DNA of 64,000 nt from G963720475 sp963720475 (GCA_963720475.1 OY970394.1:1860001-1924000), one strand, 5' to 3'; shown: positions 15,665 to 24,968, numbered from the stretch's first letter. The notes: generated by a model from the sequence alone, not told the origin. Numbers and translations are program-made.

Positions 15665-16944
15665 GCGAGAAGCTCGACGGCCACCTCGAGCAGGCTCCGG
15701 CGCCGGTCGCGGACGTGGTCATCCGCGGCGTCCATGCGCTCGACCCGCGCGCGGGCCTCGACGGTCCGGCCGACATCCTCGTCCGAGATGGCGCGATCGC
15801 CGAGATCGCGGCGCCCGGCTCGCTCGAGTCGGGCGACGACACCGAGACGGTCGAGGGCGAGGGGCTTCATGCCTTCCCGGCCTTCGTCGACCCACACGTC
15901 CACCTGCGCACGCCGGGGCGCGAGGACGAGGAGGACGTCGACTCCGGCTCGCGCGCGGCTGCAGCCGGCGGCTACTGCGCGATCGTCGCGATGCCGAACA
16001 CGGACCCGGTCGTGGACTCGGCGTCGATCCTGCGCTCGCTGCGCGAGCGCGCCCGCGCCGAGGCGCGCGTCCCGACGGGGTTCATGGCCGCGATCACGCG
16101 CGACCTCGCCGGCGAGCGGCTGACGGAGATGGCCGAGCTCGCCGAGGCCGGCGCGATCGGTTTCACCGACGACGGCGGCCCGGTCGAGAGCGGCGGGGTC
16201 ATGCGGCAGGCGCTGCAGTACCAGCGGCTCGCGGGCCGGGTGCTCGCGCTCCACTCGGAGGATCCGACGCTTTCCGGCCCCGGGGTGATGCACGAAGGCG
16301 CCGTGTCGGCGGCGCTCGGGATGGCGGGGATCCCGTCGGTGTCAGAGTCCACGCTCGTTGCCCGCGACGCGGCGCTCGCCGAGTACGAGGCGGGCCGCAT
16401 CCACGTGATGCACGTCTCGGCGCGCGAGACGGTGGAGGTGATCGCGCACGCCAAGGAGCGCGGCATCTCGATCACCGGCGAGGTCAGCCCGCACCACCTG
16501 TGCCTCACCGACGAACTCGTCCGCACGCTCGACCCGCAGTTCAAGATGAACCCGCCGCTGCGATCGGCCGAGCACCGCGAGGCGCTGATCGAGGGTCTGC
16601 GCTCGGGCGTGCTCGACTGCGTCGCGACCGACCACGCGCCGCACTCGCGCGAGGAGAAGGAGCACCCGTTCGAGCTCGCGCCGATGGGCGTGACCGGCCT
16701 CGAGACCGCCTTCGCATCGCTCTACACCGAGCTCGTGCTGCCCGGGCCGGCTCGACCTCGGGCTGCTGGTCGAGCGGATGAGCGCCGGCGCCGGACCGCT
16801 CGACCTCACGCTTCCGACGATCGCCACGGGCGCGCCGGCGAACATCTGCCTCGCCGACCTCGCCGCCGAGTGGGAGGTGGGGGAGGCCGGCTACGAGAGC
16901 CGCTCGGCCAACTGCGCCTTCGCCGGCCGCACCCGGGACGATGA
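15661..16944 (+). CDS. pyrC: Dihydroorotase (frameshifted near 16747)
   Basis: An amidohydrolase closing carbamoyl aspartate to dihydroorotate. HVHLR is near residues 79-83 with FVDPHVHL, followed by GGYCAIVAMPNTDPVVD, HSEDP, HVSARETVEVI, SPHHLCLTDE and CVATDHAPHSREEKE, the complete class I metal and catalytic set. After YTELVLPG the frame breaks: one extra base near 16745-16749 moves the true sequence (RLDLGLLVERMSAG and SRSANCAFAGRT) into the next frame. In that frame no stop appears before the isochorismatase-like gene, so the exact C-terminus (set here near 16944) is uncertain and a second indel around 16930 is likely. All catalytic residues precede the break, so I consider it an assembly error. 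Confidence 0.85.
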   Translation: MSEKLDGHLEQAPAPVADVVIRGVHALDPRAGLDGPADILVRDGAIAEIAAPGSLESGDDTETVEGEGLHAFPAFVDPHVHLRTPGREDEEDVDSGSRAAAAGGYCAIVAMPNTDPVVDSASILRSLRERARAEARVPTGFMAAITRDLAGERLTEMAELAEAGAIGFTDDGGPVESGGVMRQALQYQRLAGRVLALHSEDPTLSGPGVMHEGAVSAALGMAGIPSVSESTLVARDAALAEYEAGRIHVMHVSARETVEVIAHAKERGISITGEVSPHHLCLTDELVRTLDPQFKMNPPLRSAEHREALIEGLRSGVLDCVATDHAPHSREEKEHPFELAPMGVTGLETAFASLYTELVLPGPARPRAAGRADERRRRTARPHASDDRHGRAGEHLPRRPRRRVGGGGGRLREPLGQLRLRRPHPGR

Positions 16945-17044
16945 CGACCGCGGCGCGGTGCACGGAATCGACGATCGCCGGCCGGCGCCGCGTGGTCATA
17001 CTCGCGCCAGAGACGCTCCGCTTCGGCACTATCGGGATGCTGGC

Positions 17045-17584
17045 GTGACCGCTCGTCTGCTGGACAGAGACCGGGCCGCGCTGGTCGTCGTCGACGTGCA
17101 GGAGGCGTTCCGTCCCGCCGTGCTCGACTTCGAACGGGTGGCCGGCGAGGTCGCGACGCTCGTGCAGGGCGCGCACGTGCTCGGGATGCCGGTGGTCGTG
17201 ACCGAGCAGTATCCGAAGGGTCTCGGCGAGACCGTGCCCGAGGTGGCCGAGCACCTCGACGGCGAGACTCCGCTCGAGAAGACGGTCTTCTCCGCCGCAG
17301 CGGCCGACGGCTTCGACCTCGGCGGCCGCGACCAGGCGCTCGTCTGCGGGATCGAGACCCACGTCTGCGTGTCGCAGACGGCGCACGACCTGCTCGACAA
17401 GGGGATCGAGGTCCACGTCGCCGGCGATGCCGTCTCGTCGCGCACGGCGGACAACCGCGCGCTCGGCCTCGAGAAGATGGAGGCCTCCGGCGCGGTGCTG
17501 ACGAGCGTCGAGACCGCGCTGTTCGAGCTGCTCGGCGCCGCCGGCTCGGACGAGTTCAAGCAGGTGCAGGGGCTCGTCAAGTGA
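17045..17584 (+). CDS. Isochorismatase / nicotinamidase-like cysteine hydrolase
   Basis: A 179-residue protein with the isochorismatase-superfamily triad: Asp in LVVVDVQEAF (about residue 15), Lys in PLEKTVFS (about 80), and Cys in CGIETHVCVSQT (about 114), plus TEQYPKGLG. These enzymes hydrolyse amide or vinyl-ether bonds of small metabolites. It resembles the ycaC/YecD-like branch without the zinc ligands of true nicotinamidases being evident. It lies inside the pyr operon between pyrC and carA and its stop overlaps carA's GTG, so it is co-expressed with UMP synthesis. Substrate unknown; a role in pyrimidine amide salvage is speculation. GTG 17045 is the apparent start, but the frame is open into the pyrC tail. 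Confidence 0.82.
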   Translation: MTARLLDRDRAALVVVDVQEAFRPAVLDFERVAGEVATLVQGAHVLGMPVVVTEQYPKGLGETVPEVAEHLDGETPLEKTVFSAAAADGFDLGGRDQALVCGIETHVCVSQTAHDLLDKGIEVHVAGDAVSSRTADNRALGLEKMEASGAVLTSVETALFELLGAAGSDEFKQVQGLVK

Positions 17585-18714
17585 GCGCCGGCTACCTGCT
17601 GCTCGAGGACGGCGCGCGCTTCGAAGGCGAGCTGTGCGGCGCGGAGCCGGTCGTCGGGGCGGAGCCGGGGCGCGGCGAGGTCGTCTTCAACACCGCGATG
17701 TCGGGCTACCAGGAGTCGGTCTCCGATCCCAGCTACCGCGGCCAGATCATCGTCTTCACCTACCCGCTGATCGGCAACTACGGCGTCTCGGCCGAGGCGA
17801 TGGAGTCGGACTCCGTCCACGCGCGTGCCGTCGTGATGCGCGAGGGCGTGGACCGCGAGGACGCGCCCGGCGCCGAGGGCGGCTGGCTCAGCTGGCTGCG
17901 CGACTGCGGCATCCCGGCTCTGACCGGCGTCGACACGCGCGCGCTCGTGCGCCACATCCGCGACAAGGGCGCCATGCGCGGGGGCGTCTTCTCGGCGGAG
18001 ACCTCGGAGTCCGAGGCGCGCGAGGCCGTGCTCGCCGAGCCGCCGATGGACGGCCGCGACCTCGCGCGCGAGGTGACCCCCCAGCAGGCCGAGATCCTCG
18101 ACCCCGATGCGCCCGGACCGCGGATCGTCGCGCTCGACACCGGCATCAAGGGCTCGATCGTGCGCAACCTGCGCGAGCGCGGCGCGAGCGTCGAGCTCCA
18201 CCCGTGCGACACGCCGGCCGCGGCGCTGCTCGAGCGCGAACCGGACGCCGTCTTCCTCGCCAACGGCCCGGGGGACCCGGCCGCGCTCGGTTACGTGGTG
18301 GAGACCGTGCGCGACGTGGTCGGCAAGACGCCGGTGTTCGGCATCTGCCTCGGCCACCAGCTCCTCTGCCGTGCCGTCGGCCTCGACACGTTCAAGCTCA
18401 AGTTCGGCCACCGCGGCGCGAACCACCCGGTCAAGGACCTCGCGAGCGGCAAGATCGACATCACCTCGCAGAACCACGGCTTCGCCGTCCTCGGGCCGGG
18501 TGGCGAGGAGCGCCTCGAGGGCGACGAGCCCGTCCGCTGGGAGACCGACTTCGGCGCCGCCGAGCTGTCGCACCTGAACCTCTACGACCGCACGGTCGAG
18601 GGCCTCGTCCTGCGCGACGTCCCCGGCGCGACCGTCCAGTACCACCCTGAGGCCGGCCCCGGCCCGCACGACGCCGAGTACGTCTTCGACCGCTTCCTGG
18701 AGATGATGGGGTGA
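17581..18714 (+). CDS. carA: Carbamoyl-phosphate synthase small (glutaminase) subunit
   Basis: A 377-residue class I glutamine amidotransferase that passes ammonia to CarB. The N-terminal domain includes VVFNTAMSGYQESVSDPSY. The glutaminase domain has NGPGDPAAL, then GICLGHQLL with the nucleophile Cys near residue 256, NHPVKDL, SQNHGFAV and VQYHPEAGPGP carrying the His and Glu. The length equals the family norm. GTG 17581 overlaps the preceding stop, and the TGA overlaps an NTF2-like gene rather than carB, which is unusual. Confidence 0.95.
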   Translation: MSAGYLLLEDGARFEGELCGAEPVVGAEPGRGEVVFNTAMSGYQESVSDPSYRGQIIVFTYPLIGNYGVSAEAMESDSVHARAVVMREGVDREDAPGAEGGWLSWLRDCGIPALTGVDTRALVRHIRDKGAMRGGVFSAETSESEAREAVLAEPPMDGRDLAREVTPQQAEILDPDAPGPRIVALDTGIKGSIVRNLRERGASVELHPCDTPAAALLEREPDAVFLANGPGDPAALGYVVETVRDVVGKTPVFGICLGHQLLCRAVGLDTFKLKFGHRGANHPVKDLASGKIDITSQNHGFAVLGPGGEERLEGDEPVRWETDFGAAELSHLNLYDRTVEGLVLRDVPGATVQYHPEAGPGPHDAEYVFDRFLEMMG

Positions 18715-19136
18715 CGTCCACCGTCGCGCAACGGAACGTGGAGGTGGTGCGGCGCACCCTGGACCTCGCGGAGGAGGAGGATGCCGCGCGGATCCGCGCG
18801 ATGTGCCTGGAGACGGTGCATCCGGAGTGTGAGCTGATCCCGCTGATCGGCGCTGTCGAGGGCCGCAGCTACCACGGTCCGGAGGGCGTCATCGCGTTCT
18901 ATGAGGATCTCCGCGGCACGTTCGAAGCGCGGTGGGACGATCGCGACCTGCAATCGATCGGCGACAACGCGGTCCTTCTTCTCTCCCAGGTCGAGCTCCG
19001 GGGTCGCGAAAGCGAGATAGCGGTGCGCCAGGAGCTGGGTTGCCTGTACGAGTTCGAGGAAGGACTGGTGCGGCGCTGTGAGGTGTTTGCCTCCCACACC
19101 GACGCGCGCCAGACCGCGGAGGCGCTCGATGTCTAG
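18711..19136 (+). CDS. NTF2-like / SnoaL-like protein
   Basis: A 141-residue protein with the cone-shaped NTF2-like fold pattern: an N-terminal helix (VEVVRRTLDLAEEEDAARI), then ECELIPLIGAVEGRSYHGPEG, VIAFYEDLRGTFE, a central strand with NAVLLLSQVELRGRES and a final VRRCEVFASHTDARQTAEAL. Such proteins are often isomerases, hydrolases or binding modules; no catalytic set is recognisable. The GTG at 18711 overlaps the carA stop, and its own stop overlaps the second NTF2-like gene. It therefore sits between the two subunits of one enzyme, an uncommon placement. Confidence 0.75.
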   Translation: MTSTVAQRNVEVVRRTLDLAEEEDAARIRAMCLETVHPECELIPLIGAVEGRSYHGPEGVIAFYEDLRGTFEARWDDRDLQSIGDNAVLLLSQVELRGRESEIAVRQELGCLYEFEEGLVRRCEVFASHTDARQTAEALDV

Positions 19137-19566
19137 GCACCGCCTCGGCGAAACGGGCATCGCGGACGTGGACGCGGTGCGCCGCGTGTACACGGCCCTG
19201 ATGCACGGCGGTCCCTCCGAGTTGCTCGACCGCTACGACGAGCTCTTGACCGCGGACTTCGAGTGGCACCCCGCCCTTCTCGGCGCGTTCCGTAAGCGGG
19301 CCTTTCGCGGGCGCGAGGAGTTCGCCGAGTACTGGCGCGAGTTCAACGAAGGCTTCGAAGGGCCCGCGCTCGGGGACGCCGAGTTCGAGGCGCTGGGCTC
19401 CGGCCGGGTGCTGGGTACCGGCCGGCTCGCGGTCAAGGGCGTGGGCAGCGGTGTCCCGATCGACCAGGAGGTCGCCTACCTGTTCGAGGTGCGGGACGGC
19501 CGGGTCAGCTACGGGCGGACCTTCTTCTCCCGCCGTGAAGCCGAGGAGTTCCTGACCCATGCCTAG
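19129..19566 (+). CDS. NTF2-like / SnoaL-like protein (second copy)
   Basis: A 145-residue protein similar in layout to the preceding one: VDAVRRVYTALMHGG, FEWHPALLGAFRKRAFRGRE, FAEYWREFNEGFEG, a strand with GRVLGTGRLAVKG and the C-terminal VRDGRVSYGRTFFSRREAEE. The shared RG(R/P)E-then-aromatic-helix arrangement suggests a diverged tandem duplicate, possibly forming a heterodimer. ATG 19129 overlaps the previous stop and its stop overlaps carB's ATG, so translation runs through the pair into carB. Function unknown. Confidence 0.75.
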   Translation: MSRHRLGETGIADVDAVRRVYTALMHGGPSELLDRYDELLTADFEWHPALLGAFRKRAFRGREEFAEYWREFNEGFEGPALGDAEFEALGSGRVLGTGRLAVKGVGSGVPIDQEVAYLFEVRDGRVSYGRTFFSRREAEEFLTHA

Positions 19567-22500
19567 GCGCGACGACATCGAGAAGATCCTCGTGATCGGC
19601 TCCGGTCCGATCGTGATCGGGCAGGCCGCGGAGTTCGACTACTCCGGCGCGCAGGCCTGCAAGGTGCTGCTCGAGGAGGGCTACGAGGTCGTTCTCGTCA
19701 ACTCGAACCCGGCGACGATCATGACCGACCCGGAGTTCGCCACCGCCACCTACATCGAGCCGCTGACGCCCGAGTCGGTCACGCGCGTGATCGAGAAGGA
19801 GCGCCCGCAGGCTCTGCTTCCGACCCTCGGTGGCGGCACGGCGCTCAACCTCGCCCGCGCATTGAGCGAGGACGGGACGCTCGACCGCCTCGGGATCGAG
19901 CTGATCGGCGCCGACTACGAGGCGATCAGGCGCGCCGAGGATCGCGAGCTCTTCCGCGACACGATGAAGAAGGCCGGCCTGCGCGTACCGCGCTCGCAGA
20001 TCGTTCGCTCGATCGCCGAGGCCGACCGCGCCCTCGGCGATATCGGGCTGCCCGCGATCGTCCGGCCCGGCATTCACGATGGGCGGCGAGGGCGGAGGCT
20101 CAGCTCGCACCGAGGCCGGCTTCCGCGAGCGGGTCGGCGAGGGCCTCGCCGCCAGCCCGATCGGCCAGGTGCTGGTCGAGGAGTCGGTGATCGGCTGGGG
20201 CGAGTTCGAGCTCGAGGTGATGCGCGACCGCAACGACAACGTCGTGATCGTCTGCTCGATCGAGAACATCGACCCGATGGGCGTTCACACCGGCGACTCG
20301 GTGACGGTCGCGCCGCAGCAGACGCTCACCGACCGCCAGTACCAGAAGCTGCGCGACCAGGCGATCACGGTCATCCGCGCGGTCGGGGTCGAGACGGGCG
20401 GATCGAACATCCAGTTCGCCGTCAACCCCGAGACCGACGAGATCGTCGTGATCGAGATGAACCCGCGGGTGTCGCGCTCATCGGCGCTCGCTTCGAAGGC
20501 GACCGGCTTCCCGATCGCCAAGATCGCCGCTCGTCTCGCCGTCGGCTACGCACTCGAGGAGATCGACAACGACATCACGAAGGTCACGCCGGCGAGCTTC
20601 GAGCCGACGATCGACTACGTGGTCGTCAAGTGGCCGCGCTTCGCCTTCGAGAAGTTCCCCGGGGCCGACGACGCGCTCTCGACCTACATGCAGTCGGTCG
20701 GCGAGGCGATGGCGATCGGACGCACCTTCAAGCAGGCGTTCACGAAGGCGATGCGCTCGCGCGAGCTCGACGTGGACCCCGACGAGGCCTGCCCCGACGA
20801 CGTAACGGAGCTGCTCGAGCGCCTCGCCGGCGAGCCGACGCCCGACCGCTATGCGCTGATCTTCAAGGCGACTCGGCTCGGCGTGCCCGAGGCCGAGATC
20901 CAGAAGCGGACGCTCGATCGACCCGTGGTTCATCGCCGAGATCGCGGCGCTCGCCCGCGGGGAGGACCCCGAGGCGGGACTCGCGCGCACGTACAAGTCG
21001 GTCGATACCTGTGCGGCCGAGTTCGAGGCCCACACGCCCTACTTCTATTCCGGCTTCGAGCGCCCTGGCCCCGACGGCCCCACGCACGAGGCGTCGCCCG
21101 GCGACAAGCCCGCGGTCGTGATCCTCGGCGCCGGGCCGAACCGGATCGGCCAGGGGATCGAGTTCGACTACTGCTGCGTGCACGCCGCGATGACCGTGCG
21201 CGAGTCGGGCCGCGAGGCGGTGATGATCAACTGCAACCCCGAGACGGTCTCGACCGACTACGACACCTCCGACCGCCTCTATTTCGAGCCGCTGACGCTC
21301 GAGGACGTCCTCGGTGTGATCGAGCTCGAGCGCCCCGAAGGCGTGATCGTCCAGTTCGGCGGTCAGACCCCGCTGAAGCTGGCCCAAGGCCTCGTCGACG
21401 CCGGCGTCCCGCTGCTCGGCACCCCGGTCGAGTCGATCCACCGCGCCGAGGACCGCCCGAGCTTCGGCAAGCTGCTCGAGGAGCTCGGCCTCGCGAGCCC
21501 GCCGTACACCGTCGCGTCGTCGCCCGCCCAGGCGCTCGAGGCGGCCGCCGGCGTCGGATACCCGCTGCTGGTGCGGCCGTCGTATGTCCTCGGCGGCCGC
21601 GCGATGGAGCTGTGCTACTCCCACGCCCAGCTCGCCGACTACCTCGACCGCACCCAGGGCGGTCGCGACGCCCCCGGCGGCAGCGACATCTTCCTCGACC
21701 GCTTCCTCGAGAACGCGATCGAGATCGACGTCGACGCGCTCTGCGACGGCGAGGCCGTCCAGATCGGCGCGGTGATGCAGCACGTCGAGGAGGCCGGCGT
21801 CCACTCGGGCGACTCCGCCTGCGTGATCCCGGCGATGTCGCTCGGTCCCGAGATGCTCGACCGCGTGCGAGAGGCGACGGAGAAGATCGCCCTCAGCCTC
21901 GGCGTCATCGGGCTGCTCAACATCCAATTCGCCGTCCACGGCGACGACGAGCTCTACGTGATCGAGGCGAATCCGCGCGCCTCGCGCACCGTCCCGTTCG
22001 TCTCGAAGGCCGTCGGCGTGCCGCTGGCGAAGATCGCCTGCCGGTTGATGCTCGGCGAGCGCCTCGCCGACATGGACCTGCCGCTCTCGACGCTCGGCGC
22101 TGGCAGGCTCCAGCACGTCTCCGTCAAGGAGGCGGTGCTTCCGTTCGACCGCTTCGCGCGCGCGGACGCCCTCCTCGGGCCGGAGATGCGCTCGACCGGC
22201 GAGGTGATGGGCGTGGCGAACGACTACCCGGCCGCGTTCGGCAAGGCCCAGGCCGCCGCCGGCGCTGAGCTCCCGGCGTCCGGGACGGTCTTCATCAGCG
22301 TCACCGACGGCGACAAGCCGTCTGCGACGCAGCTAGCCACCGCGATGCACGACCTCGGCTTCAGGATCGTCGCCACCGGCGGTACGGCGCAGGCGATCAG
22401 GCGGATGGGCGTGCCGGCGGAGCGGATCGAGAAGATCGGCGAGGGAACGCCGAACGTCGTCGACCTGATCCGCTCGGGCGAGGTGGACATGGTGATCAAC

Positions 22501-22707
22501 ACGCCGACCGGCTCCGGCGCGCGCGCCGACGGCTACGAGATCCGCCGCGCCGCTGTCAGCCGCGGCATCCCCTGCATCACGACGATGACGGGCGCGAGCG
22601 CAGCGCAGCGGGCCATCCGCGCGCTCCGCGGAGGAGCGCCCGAGGTGCGCTCGCTGCAAGAGCTCCACGGCGCGCCCCGCAGCGGGCGCAAGGCCGCGGG
22701 CGTATGA
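19559..22707 (+). CDS. carB: Carbamoyl-phosphate synthase large subunit (two frameshifts)
   Basis: About 1,049 codons, the usual CarB size. Two ATP-grasp halves are present: the first opens with ILVIGSGPIVIGQAAEFDYS, the second with VVILGAGPNRIGQGIEFDY. NPRVSRSSALASKATG and NPRASRTVPFVSKAVG are the matching metal-binding segments. The C-terminal allosteric domain has TGGTAQAIRRMGV and INTPTG. The frame shifts twice by one extra base: near 20069 (inside RPAFTMGGEGGG) and near 20913 (before SIDPWF). Both breaks fall in conserved motifs that are intact across the shift, so I treat them as errors. It makes carbamoyl phosphate for PyrB and arginine synthesis and overlaps pyrK. Confidence 0.93.
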
Positions 22708-23534
22708 GCGCCCTCGCCCAGGCCGAGCGCGTCCAGGCGCCCTTCGGCCGGCGCGCGGCCGAGGTGATCGCGGTCGAGCGGGTCGGCGCGTACACGCTCG
22801 TGCGCGCGTTCGATCGCGCCGGCCCCGATCCGCGCCCGGGCCAGTTCTACATGCTCGCCGCGGCAGCGCGCTGGGGCGGTGAGGAGGGCGGACGCCCGTA
22901 TCTCCCGCGGGCCTTCTCGTACGCACGCTCGCGGGCGCGCGATGGCGGTGTCGAGCTCGAGTTCCTCGCCGAGGCGGTCGGACCCGGGACGCGGCGGCTG
23001 TGCGAGCTCGAGACCGGTGAGGAACTGCTCCTCACCGGCCCGCTCGGCAACGGCTTCTCCCTGCCACGCGATCGCCGCCGTCCGGTCCTGTGCGGGGGCG
23101 GGATCGGCGTCGCGCCGCTGGTCTGTCTTGCCGAAGCGCTCGGCCAGCGCACGGTGCTCGTCGGCTTCCGCTCGGGCGAGCACGCCGTCGCCGCGCGCCT
23201 CTTTGAGGAGGAGCCGCGAGTCGCCACCGACGACGGATCGGTCGGCCATGCGGGCCTCGTCACCGAGCTGCTCCGCGACGAGCTCGACGGCGGCGGGCCG
23301 GCGGAGGTCTTCGCCTGCGGCCCGCCGGCGATGCTCGAAGGGGTGCGCGCCCTCTGCGAGGAGCTCGCCACGCCCGCACAGCTCGCGCTCGAGACGGGCA
23401 TGGCGTGCGGCTACGGAGCCTGCTTCGGCTGCGTCGTGCCGACCGAGGACGGCTACGTGCGCCTCTGCATCGACGGGCCCATCCTCGACGCCGGGGCGCT
23501 GGAAACGGCGCTGATCCCGGGATCGGGGCACTGA
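22704..23534 (+). CDS. pyrK: Dihydroorotate dehydrogenase electron-transfer subunit (PyrK-like)
   Basis: A 276-residue ferredoxin-reductase-like flavoprotein. The N-terminal barrel has RPGQFYMLAAA and YLPRAFSYARS for FAD, GPLGNGF and CGGGIGVAPLVCLAE for NAD, and a C-terminal CGYGACFGCVV followed by RLCIDGPIL. These four cysteines (C-x4-C-x2-C-x11/12-C) bind the [2Fe-2S] cluster. It shuttles electrons from the PyrD flavin to NAD+ in class 1B enzymes. ATG 22704 overlaps the carB stop and pyrD follows by two bases, so they are stoichiometric partners. Confidence 0.9.
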   Translation: MSALAQAERVQAPFGRRAAEVIAVERVGAYTLVRAFDRAGPDPRPGQFYMLAAAARWGGEEGGRPYLPRAFSYARSRARDGGVELEFLAEAVGPGTRRLCELETGEELLLTGPLGNGFSLPRDRRRPVLCGGGIGVAPLVCLAEALGQRTVLVGFRSGEHAVAARLFEEEPRVATDDGSVGHAGLVTELLRDELDGGGPAEVFACGPPAMLEGVRALCEELATPAQLALETGMACGYGACFGCVVPTEDGYVRLCIDGPILDAGALETALIPGSGH

Positions 23535-23536
23535 CG

Positions 23537-24433
23537 ATGGCCGTCGACTTCTGCGGCGTCGAGCTCGGCGGGCGGGTCGTGAACGGCTCCGGCACCTTCG
23601 ACGCGATCGCCGCGCGCACCGCGTTCGGCGACGCGCTCGACGAGAGCTTTCCGTTCGACGCGTTCGTCTCGAAGACGATCACGCTCGAGCCCCGCGCCGG
23701 CAATCCGCCGCCGCGGCTGTGGGAGACGCCGGCGGGAATGCTGAACTCGATCGGGCTCCCCAACAAGGGGCTCGCCGGTTTCCTCGAGCATGATCTCCCG
23801 CGCCTCGCCGAGCTGCCTGTGCCGCTGATCGTGTCGGTGATGGGTCACAGCCCCGACGAGCTGACCGCCGTCGCGGCCGGCGTCTCCGCGCGCGAGGAGG
23901 CGGCCGTGATCGAGCTGAACGTCTCCTGCCCGAACGTCGAAACCGGCCTCGTGATGGGCGCGGATCCGGTCGAGTGCGCGGTCGCGGTCACGCGCGTTCG
24001 CGAGCAGGTGGACAAGCCGCTGGTCGTCAAGCTCAGCCCGAATGCCGCCGACCCCGTGGCGGTCGCGCAGGCGGCGGAGCGCGCCGGCGCCGACGCGATA
24101 TCGCTCGTCAACACCCTCAAGGGCGCGGCGTTCGACCCGCGCTCGGGGGAGCCGTGGCTCGGGGCGGGAAGCGGCGGTCTGTCCGGCCCGGCGATCCGCG
24201 CCGTGGCGCTGGAGCAGGTGCGCGCGGTGGCGTCTGCAGTCGGCGTGCCGGTGGTCGGAATGGGCGGAATCCAGTCGGGAAGGGACGCCGCGGACTTCGT
24301 CCGCGCCGGCGCGACCCTGGTCGCGGTCGGCACCGAGAACTTCCGCGACCCGGCGGCCGGCACGCGGATCGCCGCCGAGCTGCGCGAGCTGACGGGCGAC
24401 GACCGGGTCGCCGCGAGTACCCCAACCGGTTGA
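23537..24433 (+). CDS. pyrD: Dihydroorotate dehydrogenase, class 1B catalytic subunit
   Basis: A 298-residue FMN barrel oxidising dihydroorotate to orotate. NGSGTFDAIAAR, SKTITLEPRAGNPPPR, MLNSIGLPNKG, ELNVSCPNVETG (catalytic Cys loop), KLSPNAAD, LVNTLKG, GGLSGPAIRAVAL and GMGGIQSGRDAADF are all present and in order, fitting the NAD-linked class 1B type with PyrK. It ends the operon; the expected pyrF and pyrE are not in the following 260 bases or elsewhere in the window. ATG 23537 is three bases after pyrK's stop. Confidence 0.95.
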   Translation: MAVDFCGVELGGRVVNGSGTFDAIAARTAFGDALDESFPFDAFVSKTITLEPRAGNPPPRLWETPAGMLNSIGLPNKGLAGFLEHDLPRLAELPVPLIVSVMGHSPDELTAVAAGVSAREEAAVIELNVSCPNVETGLVMGADPVECAVAVTRVREQVDKPLVVKLSPNAADPVAVAQAAERAGADAISLVNTLKGAAFDPRSGEPWLGAGSGGLSGPAIRAVALEQVRAVASAVGVPVVGMGGIQSGRDAADFVRAGATLVAVGTENFRDPAAGTRIAAELRELTGDDRVAASTPTG

Positions 24434-24692
24434 GGCTTCACCCTCAGCAGGGACACCTTTCGGCCGAGCGGCTCCGCCCAGCAGAAAAATCCCTGCAAAG
24501 AATGTCAAACCGTCGAGTCCGGTGAAGCGCCATCGAGCTTAGGTCGAGGCTGAGGTGAATTTCGGCGAAAATTGTGTCCAAGCAGTTATCGGCCCGGCAA
24601 TCCGTGTATAGAATCGCCGGCCATGCCGCCGCACCTCCCAGACGTCGCCGAAAACGCCCACCGGCGCGCCTGAGAGGTCACTCACCCAGCGG
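24434..24692. other. Intergenic region with candidate hairpin and TAGAAT promoter
   Basis: About 260 bases separate pyrD from mihF. GCAGGGA (24447-24453) and TCCCTGC (24490-24496) form a perfect 7-bp stem enclosing GCC/GGC; it could end the pyr operon, but there is no U-tract. TAGAAT (24609-24614) is a good -10 box, with a weak TTATCG 17 bases upstream. It stands eight bases before ATG 24623, which opens only 16 codons in a frame one base off from mihF. No other gene is seen. Confidence 0.5.
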
Positions 24693-24968
24693 ATGGACGC
24701 GCTCCAGCGCGCCAACCAGATCCGCTCCGCACGCGCCAAGCTCAAGCGCGATCTGAAGGCCGGCCGGGCTCAGATCCACGGCCTGCTGCTCGATCCGCCG
24801 GAATATCTCCTGACTGCGAAGGTCTTCGATCTGCTGCTCGCCGTGCCGAAGTACGGGCGCGTGAAGGCGAACCGGATCCTCACCCAGTGCCGCATCTCGC
24901 CGTCGAAGACGATCGGCGGCCTCAGCGAGCGCCAGCGCAACGAGCTGGTCTCCTACCTCCGCCGCTAG
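24693..24968 (+). CDS. mihF: Integration host factor, actinobacterial type (mIHF)
   Basis: A small basic DNA-binding protein (91 residues from ATG 24693; related proteins are about 100-105). It shows the mIHF order: helix LQRANQIRSARAKLKRDLK, then PEYLLTAKVFDLLLAVPKYG, and the helix-two-turn-helix end VKANRILTQCRISPSKTIGG. It bends DNA, supports integration and compacts the nucleoid in actinobacteria. Its position before gmk is a hallmark of that phylum. The visible start seems late: codons upstream in frame (SLTQRMDAL) look like family N-terminus but have no start codon. A TAGAAT box precedes ATG 24623 one frame away, so a one-base error may hide the real start. Confidence 0.88.
   Translation: MDALQRANQIRSARAKLKRDLKAGRAQIHGLLLDPPEYLLTAKVFDLLLAVPKYGRVKANRILTQCRISPSKTIGGLSERQRNELVSYLRR

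Noticed and set aside
19559..22707. Programmed frameshifting in carB
   Set aside because: There is no slippery heptamer or downstream structure, and similar breaks occur in many unrelated genes, so error is the simpler explanation.
24447..24496. Riboswitch in the pyrD-mihF gap
   Set aside because: A simple 7-bp closing stem with no recognisable conserved core and no downstream terminator or SD arrangement.
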